Source: Virgibacillus_F sp049310925
GTDB lineage: Bacteria; Bacillota; Bacilli; Bacillales; Amphibacillaceae
Length of the DNA stretch: 64,000 nucleotides
Reading direction: 5' to 3'
Assembly (NCBI RefSeq): GCF_049310925.1
Contig: NZ_JBMERP010000003.1
Coordinates: 80,199-144,198, forward strand
Made by a program: the position numbers and the translations under genes. How positions within the stretch are numbered: the first letter of the stretch is position 1; each line of letters begins with the position of its first letter. Positions 41,427 to 51,034 of this stretch are shown piece by piece. A model generated the notes under the pieces. It was given only the letters and a program-made list of their open reading frames with translations, did no database searches and was not told the DNA's origin.

Positions 41427-42485
41427 ATGGAACAAGCTAACAAAGATTTTTTATTAGAACTACTAAACACTCCATCGCCATCAAGTAATGAAATGGAGAT
41501 TCAAAAAAAGTGGATGAATTATGTTAAGGATTTTGCAGATGAAATCCGTACTGATAATGCAGGTAATGCAATTGGTGTTTTGAACCCAGATGCACCGTTT
41601 AAAGTCTTGCTGGCAGGACATTGTGACGAAATTGCCCTGGTTGTGAATCGCATCGATGATAACGGATATCTACATTTTGATAAAATGGGTGGTATTAATC
41701 CAAAAGCCGCTGTTGGGATGAAAGTAACCATTTTAGGCTATGCAGAAACAATAACTGGCGTCATAGGTGTTAATGCCCAGCATCATGGTGGTCTCAAAAA
41801 TGAATTCGGACTTGAAGACCTATTTATAGACTGCGGTTGTAAATCAAAAGAAGAGATGACGAAATACGTGCAAATAGGTGACCTCGCAGTATATAAAACT
41901 GAGCCGGAAATTTTGATGGATCGCTATTTAGCCGGTAGAGGTCTGGATAATCGTACAGGTTCATTCATCGTTGCAGAAGTACTAAAAAGGTTGGCCAAAA
42001 AGGGCTGTAAAGTTGGTGTATATGCCGCTAGTACAGTAAATGAAGAAACAAACATGGGTGGAGCATATTTTGCTGCAGCGGGTATTGAGCCAACAATGGC
42101 AATCGCATGCGACGTTACATTTGCAACGGACTACCCAGCAGTTGATAAAAACAAACATGGTGATGTTCGTTTAGACGGTGGACCAGTTCTTGCAAAAGGT
42201 GCACCAATTAACATTAAAATTAATCGGTTACTTGAAAAAACAGCCAAAAGCTTAAAAATGGATGTGCAATATGAACTAACACCAAGAATGACAGGAACTG
42301 ATGCAGACAAAATGCGGCTTACAGGTAGAGGTGTACCTGTATCACTAGTATCGCTACCTTTACGCTACATGCATTCTCCAGTTGAAACAGCAAGCTTCCA
42401 GGATATAGAAGAAGAAATTGAACTACTTGTGACAATGATTGCAGGACTTACAGGAGACGAAAGTCTAAATCCGTTAGAGGATTAA
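41427..42485 (+). CDS. M42-family metallo-aminopeptidase
   Basis: About 352 aa from ATG 41427 (SD AGGAGG). Metal ligands: AGHCDEIA (H, D), GRGLDNRTG (D), NEETNMGG (catalytic E and ligand E), ACDVTFATDYP (D) and YMHSPVE (H). A tetrahedral-complex glutamyl/leucyl aminopeptidase (YsdC/FrvX/PepA group) degrading peptides in the cytosol. Confidence 0.92.
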   Translation: MEQANKDFLLELLNTPSPSSNEMEIQKKWMNYVKDFADEIRTDNAGNAIGVLNPDAPFKVLLAGHCDEIALVVNRIDDNGYLHFDKMGGINPKAAVGMKVTILGYAETITGVIGVNAQHHGGLKNEFGLEDLFIDCGCKSKEEMTKYVQIGDLAVYKTEPEILMDRYLAGRGLDNRTGSFIVAEVLKRLAKKGCKVGVYAASTVNEETNMGGAYFAAAGIEPTMAIACDVTFATDYPAVDKNKHGDVRLDGGPVLAKGAPINIKINRLLEKTAKSLKMDVQYELTPRMTGTDADKMRLTGRGVPVSLVSLPLRYMHSPVETASFQDIEEEIELLVTMIAGLTGDESLNPLED

Positions 42486-42558
42486 AAATTTTGGAACAAA
42501 GGACTTTTAAAATACTGATGTAACATGTATAATAAATGGTACAATAACATATCGATTC

Positions 42559-42699
42559 TATCTTCGGGGCAGGGTGCAATTCCCGACCGACGGTGAGGGA
42601 CAAAACTTGTTCTAAGTCCGTGACCCACGATGCAGTTGCAAAGTGGTTGACCTGGTGAAACTCCAGGACCGACAGTGAAAGTCTGGATGGGAGAAGATA
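42559..42699 (+). ncRNA. FMN riboswitch (RFN element)
   Basis: Conserved RFN blocks in order: TCTTCGGGGCAGGGTG, TTCCCGACCGACGGTG, AGTCCGTGACCC, GTGGTTGACCTGGTGAAAC, CCGACAGTGAAAGTCTGG and GGGAGAAGA; P1 pairs TATCTTC with GAAGATA. Located upstream of ribU. FMN should promote the terminator downstream. Confidence 0.97.
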
Positions 42700-42748
42700 A
42701 TTAAGCATATTTAGGTGCAACTTGCGCCTTTATTTTCCTGTGATTTCT

Positions 42749-42790
42749 AAACCCTGAAGCCTACTATGGTTTTTGGGTTTTAATTTTTTA
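42749..42790 (+). terminator. Regulated terminator of the FMN riboswitch
   Basis: AAACCC (42749-42754) with GGGTTT (42775-42780) plus partial pairing inside, followed by T-rich sequence. Placed as expected for transcription control of ribU. Confidence 0.75.
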
Positions 42791-42880
42791 TGCAGAAAGA
42801 AAGTATAAAAACTTTCTTTCTGCATAAGTGGAACTAGGGCATTCACTATAAAGATTGGCGATAAGCCCTAGTTTTCTAAG
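42789..42880. repeat. Dispersed palindromic repeat, copy 2, in ribU leader
   Basis: A long perfect hairpin (TGCAGAAAGAAAGT with its complement, 42790-42825 region), then CACTTAT-side and CTTGGCGATAAG-type blocks in reverse to copy 1 at 38603-38679. It lies between the riboswitch terminator and the ribU start. Confidence 0.65.
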
Positions 42881-42941
42881 CAGGAAAAAGCTTATCCTTC
42901 ATCAAAGATTTGAATCGATAACAAGATGGAGGAAATTGAAA

Positions 42942-43520
42942 ATGCAAAAATCATCAAAGTTAGTTAAATTAATAATTTTATCTTTACTTGGAACTATTTC
43001 GTTTTTACTGTTTTTCTTAAACTTCCCAGTGCCATTTTTACCAACACCATATCTAAAAATTGATTTTAGTGACGTACCGGCTCTGATTGCTGCTTTGATC
43101 TTCTCGCCACTTGCCGGTGTTGCAGTGGAAGCAATTAAAAATCTGCTTTATCTAGTATTATCAGGATCTGGTGAACCAATAGGTGTAACAGCAAACTTTT
43201 TATCCGGTGTTCTGTTTATCGTACCAGTCGCGATATTGTACCATAAGTACAAGGGTGTAAAGAGTATTGTTTCTGGTTTAATAACTGGAACGATTATAAT
43301 GGCTGTAACTATGAGTGTCCTAAATTACTTTGTTATTCTGCCTGCTTACGCTTGGTTTATGGGATGGGGTACTATGTCGGATAGTGTGAAATTCTTCACT
43401 GTCTACGCGGGTGTTTTACCATTTAATGTAATTAAAGGTATTGTTGTCGGCATGCTGTTTGTTCCGCTATTTATAAAAATGCGTAGTTGGATTGAGCAAA
43501 AAAGAGCAAATCTTGCATAG
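42942..43520 (+). CDS. ribU: Riboflavin ECF transporter S component RibU
   Basis: 192 aa from ATG 42942 (SD GGAGG). Six hydrophobic segments; family motif FLPTPYLKIDFSDVPALIAA (residues near 25-45) and VEAIKNLLYL. It binds riboflavin and docks on the shared EcfAAT module. The FMN riboswitch upstream fixes the assignment. Confidence 0.93.
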   Translation: MQKSSKLVKLIILSLLGTISFLLFFLNFPVPFLPTPYLKIDFSDVPALIAALIFSPLAGVAVEAIKNLLYLVLSGSGEPIGVTANFLSGVLFIVPVAILYHKYKGVKSIVSGLITGTIIMAVTMSVLNYFVILPAYAWFMGWGTMSDSVKFFTVYAGVLPFNVIKGIVVGMLFVPLFIKMRSWIEQKRANLA

Positions 43521-44020
43521 TAGTATAAAATTGGAGCTGAATCTTAATGTTGAGATTTAGCTTTTTTGTTAGGTTTTGTTGCTCCTTAAACCTCGCAGTT
43601 GATACAAACTGCGAAGTAACTAAAAATCATGTTCGATGCTCAATAACCGCTGCGGAAAAATCACTACGCGCACCTTAGGGCTTGCGCTGAGTCTCCTAGG
43701 GTCGCAAAGACCGCTCACTGCGGGGTCTCAACACTCTTCGCTCGCAGGAGTCTTCGTGTTTTTCCTTCGCTAAGGTGATGTTTTATACAGCACTTTATGG
43801 CTCACTTACTATTACGATAGTTGTTTGGAGTGGAGGACCGTTGACTCTTGCTTAGAACAGCACGAGTCCGAATACCCCGCAGAGTGGTTTTCTCGAGGAG
43901 GCTGAGGCCGTGCCCGCGGAAAGCAACGGTCCGCAGCGGAAAACAACTCAGCACATAGTTCGCAGTTTATAATATTAGTATAAAAAAACTGCCCTTCCTG
44001 TTGGAAAGAGCAGTTTTCGT
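43521..44020. other. Intergenic region with terminators and GC-rich repeats
   Basis: No gene. A ribU terminator (AGCTGAATCT/AGATTTAGCT, 43535-43567, then T6), the same dispersed repeat family as 33240-33660 (43630-43930: CGCGCACCTTAGGG, CTGCGGGGTCTC, GAGGCTGAGGCCGTGCCCGC) and the yteA-like terminator (43985-44017). Confidence 0.7.
43985..44017 (-). terminator. Terminator of yteA-like gene
   Basis: AAAACTGC/GCAGTTTT outer stem with further inner pairing, T-run on the minus strand. Confidence 0.8.
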
Positions 44021-44362
44021 TTATGCTTCTTCGACTAAAATGGTTGCTGTTGGTTCAGCTTCTAATCTTTCTTCAGGAATTGGTTTTCCTGAAACTTCGC
44101 TTTTACCAAATGTACCATTTTCAATTCTGTCTAATGCGTTATTTATATCCTGTAGCCGTTGTTTTTTTACAAGTCTTAATCCTGCATCACGTTCTTGCTC
44201 AAACTGTTCAGTACCCATATCTGCTGGATGATTGTCATAATCTGCTAACTCTTGAGCTGATTCATTTGGGCCCTGATTGTCTTTTTCTAATTGCTGTTCA
44301 ACATCGTGTTTCATCTCAAGTAAAGTTTTTTTGAAGTATTCGAGTTTTTTATTACTAAGCAT
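44021..44362 (-). CDS. yteA: DksA/TraR-like protein YteA, zinc finger cysteines lost
   Basis: 113 aa. The helical hairpin and the conserved NPADMGTEQFEQERD-type segment (DNHPADMGTE) match Bacillus YteA, and GTFGKSEVSGKPIPEERLEAEPTA is the C4 zinc finger region, but the expected cysteines are replaced (GKSEVSG) and none remains. It is also much shorter than B. subtilis YteA as I recall it. It may be a zinc-independent relative that still binds the RNA polymerase secondary channel. It lies next to the men genes as in B. subtilis. Confidence 0.8.
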   Translation of the reverse strand: MLSNKKLEYFKKTLLEMKHDVEQQLEKDNQGPNESAQELADYDNHPADMGTEQFEQERDAGLRLVKKQRLQDINNALDRIENGTFGKSEVSGKPIPEERLEAEPTATILVEEA

Positions 44363-44386
44363 GATTAATCTCCTCCTTCAAAAGAA

Positions 44387-44770
44387 TTATTTAATTGGTA
44401 CAACACCAATCGTACAACGTGATAAACAAATCAGATTTTCTTTTTCGTCTTCAATTTTAACTTCCCAAACCATAGTTGACTTGCCTAAATGTACAGGTGT
44501 TGCTTTAGCAGTAACGATTCCTTCACGTTTGCTTTTTAAATGATTGGCGTTAATTTCAATGCCGTAAACACTGACTTGCTCCGGGTTGACGTTTAAATAA
44601 GCACCAATACTTGCGGCAGATTCAGCAAGTGCAACACTTGCTCCCCCATGTAAAAATCCCATAGGCTGCTTTGTTCGATGGTCTACTGGCATTGTCATAA
44701 CAACCAAATTTTTGTCTAATGATTTTGACTCAATCCCTAATGTTTCCATCAATGTATTAGTAAGGTCCAT
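44387..44770 (-). CDS. menI: Hotdog-fold thioesterase, probable DHNA-CoA thioesterase
   Basis: 127 aa, PaaI/4HBT-II fold. HGGASVALAESAAS (residues 41-54) holds the catalytic acid; HLKSKREG and the C-terminal VEIEDEK-type strand follow. It ends the menA transcript unit (15 bp after menA). Such thioesterases hydrolyse 1,4-dihydroxy-2-naphthoyl-CoA, the step between MenB and MenA. The symbol is inferred from context. Confidence 0.75.
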   Translation of the reverse strand: MDLTNTLMETLGIESKSLDKNLVVMTMPVDHRTKQPMGFLHGGASVALAESAASIGAYLNVNPEQVSVYGIEINANHLKSKREGIVTAKATPVHLGKSTMVWEVKIEDEKENLICLSRCTIGVVPIK

Positions 44771-44785
44771 TTACGGTTCACTCCT

Positions 44786-45706
44786 TTAGATTAGTGAATT
44801 TACTAATAGGGAGATCCCCATCAATAATCCATACATACTGTTCGTTTTTCCAGTTAAAATCATTGCTGGCATCATTTCAATAGGCTTTGATTTTCCTTTA
44901 AAGGCTTTTACGACTTCAAAAGCCATTTTGGTGCTGATTAGTGCCAAGAGCGACCAAATCGGCAGCATTCCTACAATGATGTAAATAACGGTTAAAACAT
45001 ATGCAACAGAAAATAAAATTCCTAATAAAACTATAGCATTTTTTCTCCCTAATAAAATCGCTATGGTTTTGCGACCGTTTTGTTTATCACCATCTAAATC
45101 ACGAATATTATTCGATAACATGATACACGCAATGAAAATCGCAATTGGAATAGAGACCCAAACCACATTAGCTGTAATAATTGAGGTTTGAATGTAAAAA
45201 CTTATCCCGATAATAACCGTTCCCATAAAAAATCCGGCAAAGACTTCCCCGAATGGTGTATAGGCAATTGGAAAAGGGCCTCCTGTATATAAATATCCGA
45301 AAAGCATACAGATTAAACCAATAGCTGCAACCCACCAGCTGGTTTCTACACATATATATAAACCTAATAAAGCTGCAACACCAAAGAAAATAAGTGCCAA
45401 AGACAAGACGGTTTTAGGTCCTATGCCATCGCGTACAATGGTACCTCCAATTCCTACTGATTCTTCGTTGTCTAAACCACGTTTGAAATCAAAATACTCA
45501 TTAAACATATTTGTTGCTGCTTGAATAAGTATGGATGCAAGTAACATGGCTAAAAATAGTAAGAAGTGAAGTGATGTTTCATTAAGTGCTAGCATTGTTC
45601 CTACAAAAACAGGAACAAAAGAAGCGGTGAGGGTGTGTGGACGTAATAAACGCCACCATATCTGAAACCCTGGTTTTTCATTTAAGGCATGTTTCGTCGA
45701 TTCCAT
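44786..45706 (-). CDS. menA: 1,4-dihydroxy-2-naphthoate polyprenyltransferase MenA
   Basis: 306 aa, eight to nine TM helices. UbiA-superfamily motifs: NMFNEYFDFKRGLDNE (first Asp-rich) and NNIRDLDGDKQNGRKT (second). Attaches the prenyl chain to DHNA, giving demethylmenaquinone. Divergent from menF, with the probable thioesterase behind it. Confidence 0.93.
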   Translation of the reverse strand: MESTKHALNEKPGFQIWWRLLRPHTLTASFVPVFVGTMLALNETSLHFLLFLAMLLASILIQAATNMFNEYFDFKRGLDNEESVGIGGTIVRDGIGPKTVLSLALIFFGVAALLGLYICVETSWWVAAIGLICMLFGYLYTGGPFPIAYTPFGEVFAGFFMGTVIIGISFYIQTSIITANVVWVSIPIAIFIACIMLSNNIRDLDGDKQNGRKTIAILLGRKNAIVLLGILFSVAYVLTVIYIIVGMLPIWSLLALISTKMAFEVVKAFKGKSKPIEMMPAMILTGKTNSMYGLLMGISLLVNSLI

Positions 45707-45886
45707 TGTTGTTCTCTCCCTAATAAGTGCAATATCTCATTAAGTTTATGGCAATTTGCTGTTGGGTGTCAATCGACAATTAATGAGATATTAATAAAAA
45801 ATAGTTCCTTTTCTTGAGAATTGGGGTAAAAGGGAATAAAATAGGATATGTATGTATTCGTGTATCGCGTGACGGAGGTTTATATT

Positions 45887-47272
45887 ATGATTGAAACAAA
45901 AGAAGAAGTACTTGAATCAGTACTTAATAGAGCTATAAATAAAGCAGAAAAAGAAAAGCGGAAGCAATTGGTTAGTGTTACAAAAAAAATAGAAGCAGTT
46001 GATCCGCTTCACTTTTTTGAAGCTGCAAAGCAATTAGGTAAAAACCGTTCGTTTTGGTCAAGTACAGCCGAGGACTTCTTTATGGTCGGGGTAGGGGCTA
46101 CTTATAAGATAGAAGCAACGGATAATCGTTTTAAAGAAACTAACGAACAATGGCAAAGGGTAAAGCAACAAGCAATCATCCATAATCCATATGAAAAACC
46201 AGGGACAGGTTTAGTTGCGATGGGGGGGATGGCATTTGACCCTGACAAAGCCAGAACTTTGCTGTGGGACAACTTCTCCGATAGTGAATTTACTGTAGCT
46301 GCCTATATGTTAACAAAGCATGAGGATGAATATTATCTGACAATGAATGTTCACGTGTCTGAAAATGACAGGACAAGCGACCTGACAAACCAACTAAATA
46401 AAAAAGTTGAAACCTTACTTGGTAATGATGTAAATATCCCTACAAATACGGTGATTCTTGATAAATATGAAATAGAGCCTGACAAATGGAAGCAAACCGT
46501 TCAGTTCGCAACAGAACAAATAAAAACTAGTGAAGTTGAAAAAATTGTGCTTTCCAGAGAGTTGAGAGTAAAACTAAACAGGAAAGCTCAAATCAGCACT
46601 GTACTACATGACTTATTAGAGACACAAACCAACAGCTTTGTGTTTGCTTTTGAACGCGGAGAGGACTGTTTTGTTGGGGCTACACCTGAGAGGCTAATCA
46701 AGATACAGGAAGATCATTTACTTTCTACATGTCTTGCCGGTACTGCACCAAGAGGAAACACATTAAGTGAAGACAAACTATTAGCGGATAACTTACTAGA
46801 AGATGACAAAAATCGAAGCGAACATGATTTTGTAGTAAAAATGATTGAAGAGGCTATAAGTCCATACTGTTCAACCATAAATGTACCGAGGGAACCAATT
46901 ATTTATCCATTAAAAAATCTACAGCATTTATATACTCCAGTAACAGCTATAGTCAGCCCTGATGTTAATATGTTTGATATTATCAAACAGCTGCATCCAA
47001 CCCCTGCATTGGGTGGGGTACCTAGAGAGAAATCCTTACAATTCATTCGAGAACATGAATTGTTGGATAGAGGCTGGTATGGCGCCCCTGTTGGATGGCT
47101 TGACCATAACAATAATGGGGAGTTTGCTGTAGCAATTCGTTCCGGGCTAATTCAAGGTGACGAAGCTTCTTTATTTGCTGGGTGTGGTGTTGTAAGAGAC
47201 TCTGATCCCGAAGAAGAATACGAAGAAACAAATATAAAACTTTTACCAATGTTAACTGTTTTAGGGGGATAA
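45887..47272 (+). CDS. menF: Isochorismate synthase MenF
   Basis: 461 aa from ATG 45887 (SD GGAGGT). Chorismate-enzyme domain (about 200-455) with VEKIVLSREL, FVGATPERL, LAGTAPRG, SEHDFVV and GWLDHNNNGEFAVAIRSGL, metal-binding EEEYEETNIK at the end. First committed step of menaquinone synthesis. Two bases separate it from menD. Confidence 0.95.
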   Translation: MIETKEEVLESVLNRAINKAEKEKRKQLVSVTKKIEAVDPLHFFEAAKQLGKNRSFWSSTAEDFFMVGVGATYKIEATDNRFKETNEQWQRVKQQAIIHNPYEKPGTGLVAMGGMAFDPDKARTLLWDNFSDSEFTVAAYMLTKHEDEYYLTMNVHVSENDRTSDLTNQLNKKVETLLGNDVNIPTNTVILDKYEIEPDKWKQTVQFATEQIKTSEVEKIVLSRELRVKLNRKAQISTVLHDLLETQTNSFVFAFERGEDCFVGATPERLIKIQEDHLLSTCLAGTAPRGNTLSEDKLLADNLLEDDKNRSEHDFVVKMIEEAISPYCSTINVPREPIIYPLKNLQHLYTPVTAIVSPDVNMFDIIKQLHPTPALGGVPREKSLQFIREHELLDRGWYGAPVGWLDHNNNGEFAVAIRSGLIQGDEASLFAGCGVVRDSDPEEEYEETNIKLLPMLTVLGG

Positions 47273-47274
47273 AC

Positions 47275-49014
47275 ATGAGTCATATTGAAGCTTTAACACG
47301 TTATACTGCAAATTTTGTGGACGAATTAGTAAAAAGTGGCGTTACCGAGGTTGTTATTTCACCAGGATCACGATCAACGCCTTTAGCAATGACTATTGTT
47401 GAGCACGCAGATATGAAGCAATGGGTGATTATCGATGAACGCTCAGCTGCATTTTTTGCATTGGGAAGAGCAAAAAAATCAAAGCGACCTGTTGCAATTG
47501 TTTGTACTTCAGGTACAGCAGCAGCAAATTATTTTCCAGCAATAGTGGAGGCACACTACAGCAGGGTTCCATTAGTTGTATTAACGGCCGATCGCCCACA
47601 TGAATTAAGGGATGTTGGTGCACCACAATCGATTGACCAATTGAAGATGTATGGCGATTATGTAAAATGGTTCCATGAAATGGCTATACCTGATGCAGAC
47701 CCTAAAATGTTAGATTACGCAAGGAGAAAAGCTTCAAGAGCAGCCCATAGTGCAACGGAAGGGAATGCAGGACCAGTACATGTAAATTTTCCTTTTCGCG
47801 AACCACTAATTCCCGATTTTTCTTTAGAAAACTTATGGGGGAGCATTGATAATTCATCTTATTTTCCAACCATAAATGGAAAAAAACGTCTTGATCATTC
47901 TGCAATAACGTATTTACTCGGTAAATTGCAAACTAAAAAACGTGGGCTGATTGTTTGTGGTCCACAAATTAATGAAGATTTGGCTGAAGCTATTACAGCA
48001 TTGGCAGCAAGATGGAATGTTCCAATCTTGGCGGATCCGTTATCACAGATTAGGTCTGGGGAACATTATAAGGATTTAATCATAGAAGGCTATGATGCTT
48101 TCCTTAGAAACGAAGCGGTTCGAAAAAAACTAAAGCCAGACTTTATTATTCGTTTTGGTGCAATGCCGGTTTCTAAGGCCTTTCTGTTTTACGTAAAAGA
48201 GCATATGGATGCTGAACAATATATTGTAGAAGAACATAGTGGTTACCGTGAACCTGCCGGAAATCGTACGGAATTCATTTATGGAGACGCACAGCTTTTA
48301 TGTGAAGACCTGAAAGCGGCAGACCATGGAGTGGCTATAGATAAAAATTGGCTTGAGGAATGGCAAAAAATGAACCAGATAGCCAAGAAACATCTAATAA
48401 GTGCAACAAGTGATGGAGCGGTTACAGAAGGTATTGCAGTACGGTGCTTAATGGAATCCATCCCAGAAGCGAGTACTTTATATGTTGGGAATAGTATGGC
48501 AATCCGTGATTTAGATACATTTTATATGACCACCCCAAAACAATTATCGATATTAGCAAACCGTGGAGCAAACGGAATTGATGGGATGGTATCGAGCGGA
48601 CTTGGTGCTGCGGCAAATGGACAGCCTACAACATTGCTTTTAGGTGATCTTTCATTTTTCCATGATATGAACGGATTATTAGCTGCCAAACATTACAATA
48701 TTAATTTAACTATAGTTTTAATTAATAATGATGGTGGGGGGATCTTTTCATTTCTTCCACAACAGAAGGAAAAAGATAAGTTCGAGTTATTATTTGGCAC
48801 GTCACATGGTATTGATTTTTCTCATGCAATTACTATGTATGGGGGAGAGCATCATATAGTTACAAGAGAGAGTGAGCTCATGGATGTGTTGTTTGAAAGC
48901 TACCAATATGAAGGGGTATCTGTTGTTGAGGTTAAAACAGACAGAACTAGTAATATGGAATGGCACCGCACGCAATGGAGTCGGATAGAAAACGAAATTT
49001 TAAAAGGCGAGTGA
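47275..49014 (+). CDS. menD: SEPHCHC synthase MenD
   Basis: 579 aa ThDP enzyme. GSRSTPLA (residues 32-39), the catalytic Glu region SGTAAANYFPAIVEAHYSR, and the ThDP/Mg motif GDLSFFHDMNGLL...NNDGGGIF (about 455-490). Joins isochorismate and 2-oxoglutarate. Coupled to menF (2-base gap) and menH (7-base gap). Confidence 0.95.
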   Translation: MSHIEALTRYTANFVDELVKSGVTEVVISPGSRSTPLAMTIVEHADMKQWVIIDERSAAFFALGRAKKSKRPVAIVCTSGTAAANYFPAIVEAHYSRVPLVVLTADRPHELRDVGAPQSIDQLKMYGDYVKWFHEMAIPDADPKMLDYARRKASRAAHSATEGNAGPVHVNFPFREPLIPDFSLENLWGSIDNSSYFPTINGKKRLDHSAITYLLGKLQTKKRGLIVCGPQINEDLAEAITALAARWNVPILADPLSQIRSGEHYKDLIIEGYDAFLRNEAVRKKLKPDFIIRFGAMPVSKAFLFYVKEHMDAEQYIVEEHSGYREPAGNRTEFIYGDAQLLCEDLKAADHGVAIDKNWLEEWQKMNQIAKKHLISATSDGAVTEGIAVRCLMESIPEASTLYVGNSMAIRDLDTFYMTTPKQLSILANRGANGIDGMVSSGLGAAANGQPTTLLLGDLSFFHDMNGLLAAKHYNINLTIVLINNDGGGIFSFLPQQKEKDKFELLFGTSHGIDFSHAITMYGGEHHIVTRESELMDVLFESYQYEGVSVVEVKTDRTSNMEWHRTQWSRIENEILKGE

Positions 49015-49021
49015 GAAGATT

Positions 49022-49840
49022 ATGTTTGTTACAGTCGATGAATCTGACTATTGGTGTGAGGTTAGTGGTCATGGTGAGCCAATTATGCTTTTACACGGAT
49101 TCACCGGTAGTACTTCAACCTGGATGTCACTTGCTTCAACGTTAGAAAAATCGTTCCAAGTTATAAGAATTGATTTACCAGGACATGGAAGAACAAAAGT
49201 ATCAACACCAAAAACTATGACTGACTGTACACGGGATATAAGAGAAATCCTAAAACAACTTGGACATGAAAAAATTCATCTTCTTGGTTATTCGATGGGT
49301 GGTAGAACTGCTTTATCGTTTGCGCTGTCTTATCCAGACTGTGTCCAGTCCCTAATATTAGAAAGTTCCTCGCCAGGACTTGAAAAAGCAGAAGAGCGGA
49401 AAGCTAGAATAAAAAAGGATCAACAGATTGCAGACCGAATAAATTCTAATGGTATAGAAGCATTTGTTGACTTTTGGCAAAATATTCCACTCTTTGATTC
49501 GCAAAAACAATTACCTCAGACAACACAAAAATCTATAAGAGAAGAACGGTTGTCACAAACCAAAGAAGGATTAATCACGTCCCTTACGTATATGGGGAAC
49601 GGCGCACAACCATCCTGGTGGGGCAAACTTCATTTATTGAAACTACCTGTTTTACTAATTGTAGGGGAATGGGATTCGAAATTCATAAAGATTAATAAAT
49701 CCATGAAAAATCTGCTTCCTAACAGCAAATTAATGATTGCGGAAAAAGCTGGTCATGCAATTCACGTGGAACAAACCGATTTTTTTGGTAAGATAGTAAA
49801 TGAGTTTATTTTACATAAACAAACAAGAAACGCACTATAA
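49022..49840 (+). CDS. menH: SHCHC synthase MenH (alpha/beta hydrolase)
   Basis: 272 aa. Nucleophile elbow GYSMGGRTA (S about 94), oxyanion loop LLHGFTGS, Asp in VGEWDSKF and His in AGHAIHVEQ. Removes pyruvate from SEPHCHC. In B. subtilis the gene is ytxM. Between menD and menB as expected. Confidence 0.92.
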   Translation: MFVTVDESDYWCEVSGHGEPIMLLHGFTGSTSTWMSLASTLEKSFQVIRIDLPGHGRTKVSTPKTMTDCTRDIREILKQLGHEKIHLLGYSMGGRTALSFALSYPDCVQSLILESSSPGLEKAEERKARIKKDQQIADRINSNGIEAFVDFWQNIPLFDSQKQLPQTTQKSIREERLSQTKEGLITSLTYMGNGAQPSWWGKLHLLKLPVLLIVGEWDSKFIKINKSMKNLLPNSKLMIAEKAGHAIHVEQTDFFGKIVNEFILHKQTRNAL

Positions 49841-49859
49841 TTCATGAGGAGGAAAATTA

Positions 49860-50678
49860 ATGAGTGTTCAATGGGAAGAAGCAAAAAAGTATAAAGAAAT
49901 TACTTATGAAAAATATGATGGTGTAGCTAAAGTGACAATGAACCGTCCTGAAAAACACAATGCATTTACACCACTGACGGTAAATGAAATGATCGATGCT
50001 TTTGCTGATGCGCGCGATGACTCATCAGTTGGCGTTATTATTTTAGCAGGTGCAGGAGAGAAAGCATTTTGTTCTGGTGGAGACCAATCTGTACGAGGAC
50101 ATGGTGGATATGTTGGAGATGATCAGGTCCCTCGTCTAAACGTTTTAGATTTGCAACGTTTAATCCGTGTAATTCCTAAACCTGTTATTGCAATGGTATC
50201 TGGTTACGCTATTGGGGGAGGACATGTTCTTCACCTAGTATGTGATCTAACAATTGCAGCAGACAATGCAGTATTTGGGCAAACTGGTCCTAAGGTTGGA
50301 AGTTTCGATGCTGGATATGGTGTTGGACTGTTAGCTCGTATGGTGGGGCAAAAACGTGCCAAAGAGATTTGGTTCCTATGCCGTCAATACAGTGCAGACG
50401 AAGCAATGGATATGGGATTAGTTAACACAGTTGTTCCTTTAGACAAATTAGAAGAAGAAACAATGCAATGGTGTACAGAAATGCTTGAAAAATCACCAAC
50501 AGCATTACGTTTCCTTAAAGCTTCATTTCACGCTGATACAGACGGCCTGGCTGGACTTCAACAAATGGGAGGCGACGCAACACTTCTTTACTACACAACT
50601 GATGAAGCAAAAGAGGGTCGCGATTCATTTAAAGAAAAAAGAAAGCCAGACTTTAAAAAATTCCCACGTTTCCCGTGA
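49860..50678 (+). CDS. menB: 1,4-dihydroxy-2-naphthoyl-CoA synthase MenB
   Basis: 272 aa crotonase fold. NRPEKHNAFTPLTV, AFCSGGDQSVRG (about 75-86) and VSGYAIGGGHVLH (about 117) form the oxyanion hole and active site; FGQTGPKVGSFDAGYG is MenB-specific. Closes the naphthoate ring. SD AGGAGG before ATG 49860. Confidence 0.95.
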   Translation: MSVQWEEAKKYKEITYEKYDGVAKVTMNRPEKHNAFTPLTVNEMIDAFADARDDSSVGVIILAGAGEKAFCSGGDQSVRGHGGYVGDDQVPRLNVLDLQRLIRVIPKPVIAMVSGYAIGGGHVLHLVCDLTIAADNAVFGQTGPKVGSFDAGYGVGLLARMVGQKRAKEIWFLCRQYSADEAMDMGLVNTVVPLDKLEEETMQWCTEMLEKSPTALRFLKASFHADTDGLAGLQQMGGDATLLYYTTDEAKEGRDSFKEKRKPDFKKFPRFP

Positions 50679-50682
50679 TAAC

Positions 50683-50930
50683 AAGAAAAGCGTAGGCGAC
50701 TGTACTGGGGTGACACGCATAAGCAAGGAACCGAAGAGTGCGTGACCTATGCACTCGTAGTGTTCATTGCTTATGTCGCGAACCCCAAGGAGCTGCAGCT
50801 AGACAAGAAAAGCGTAGAGGGCTTGGTAGTGGCGACCTGCGTAAGCAAGAGACCGTAGAGCACATGGGCTTCGTGCTCGGAGTGTCAATTGCTTACGTCA
50901 CGAGCCGCTAGCCCTAGCAGCTAGACAAGA
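50683..50930. repeat. Two tandem long-hairpin repeats between menB and menE
   Basis: Two related units of about 124 bp (about 50683-50805 and 50806-50930), each starting ACAAGAAAAGCGTAG and ending GCAGCTAGACAAG. Each folds on itself: GCATAAGCAA with TTGCTTATG in unit 1, GCGTAAGCAA with TTGCTTACG in unit 2. Dispersed repeats of this kind are common in Bacillaceae. They may reduce or process menE transcription. Confidence 0.75.
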
Positions 50931-51034
50931 AAACTGCTGAAACAAAATATTACGCAGTATGAAGATGGAAAAAGCCTTTGCTTAACTCTAGCAAAGGTTT
51001 TTTCACTAACTTTAACTTGATGGAGGAACAAAGC

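Noticed and set aside
50485..50745. 86-aa ORF overlapping the menB end
   Set aside because: A shadow frame of menB running into the dispersed repeat.
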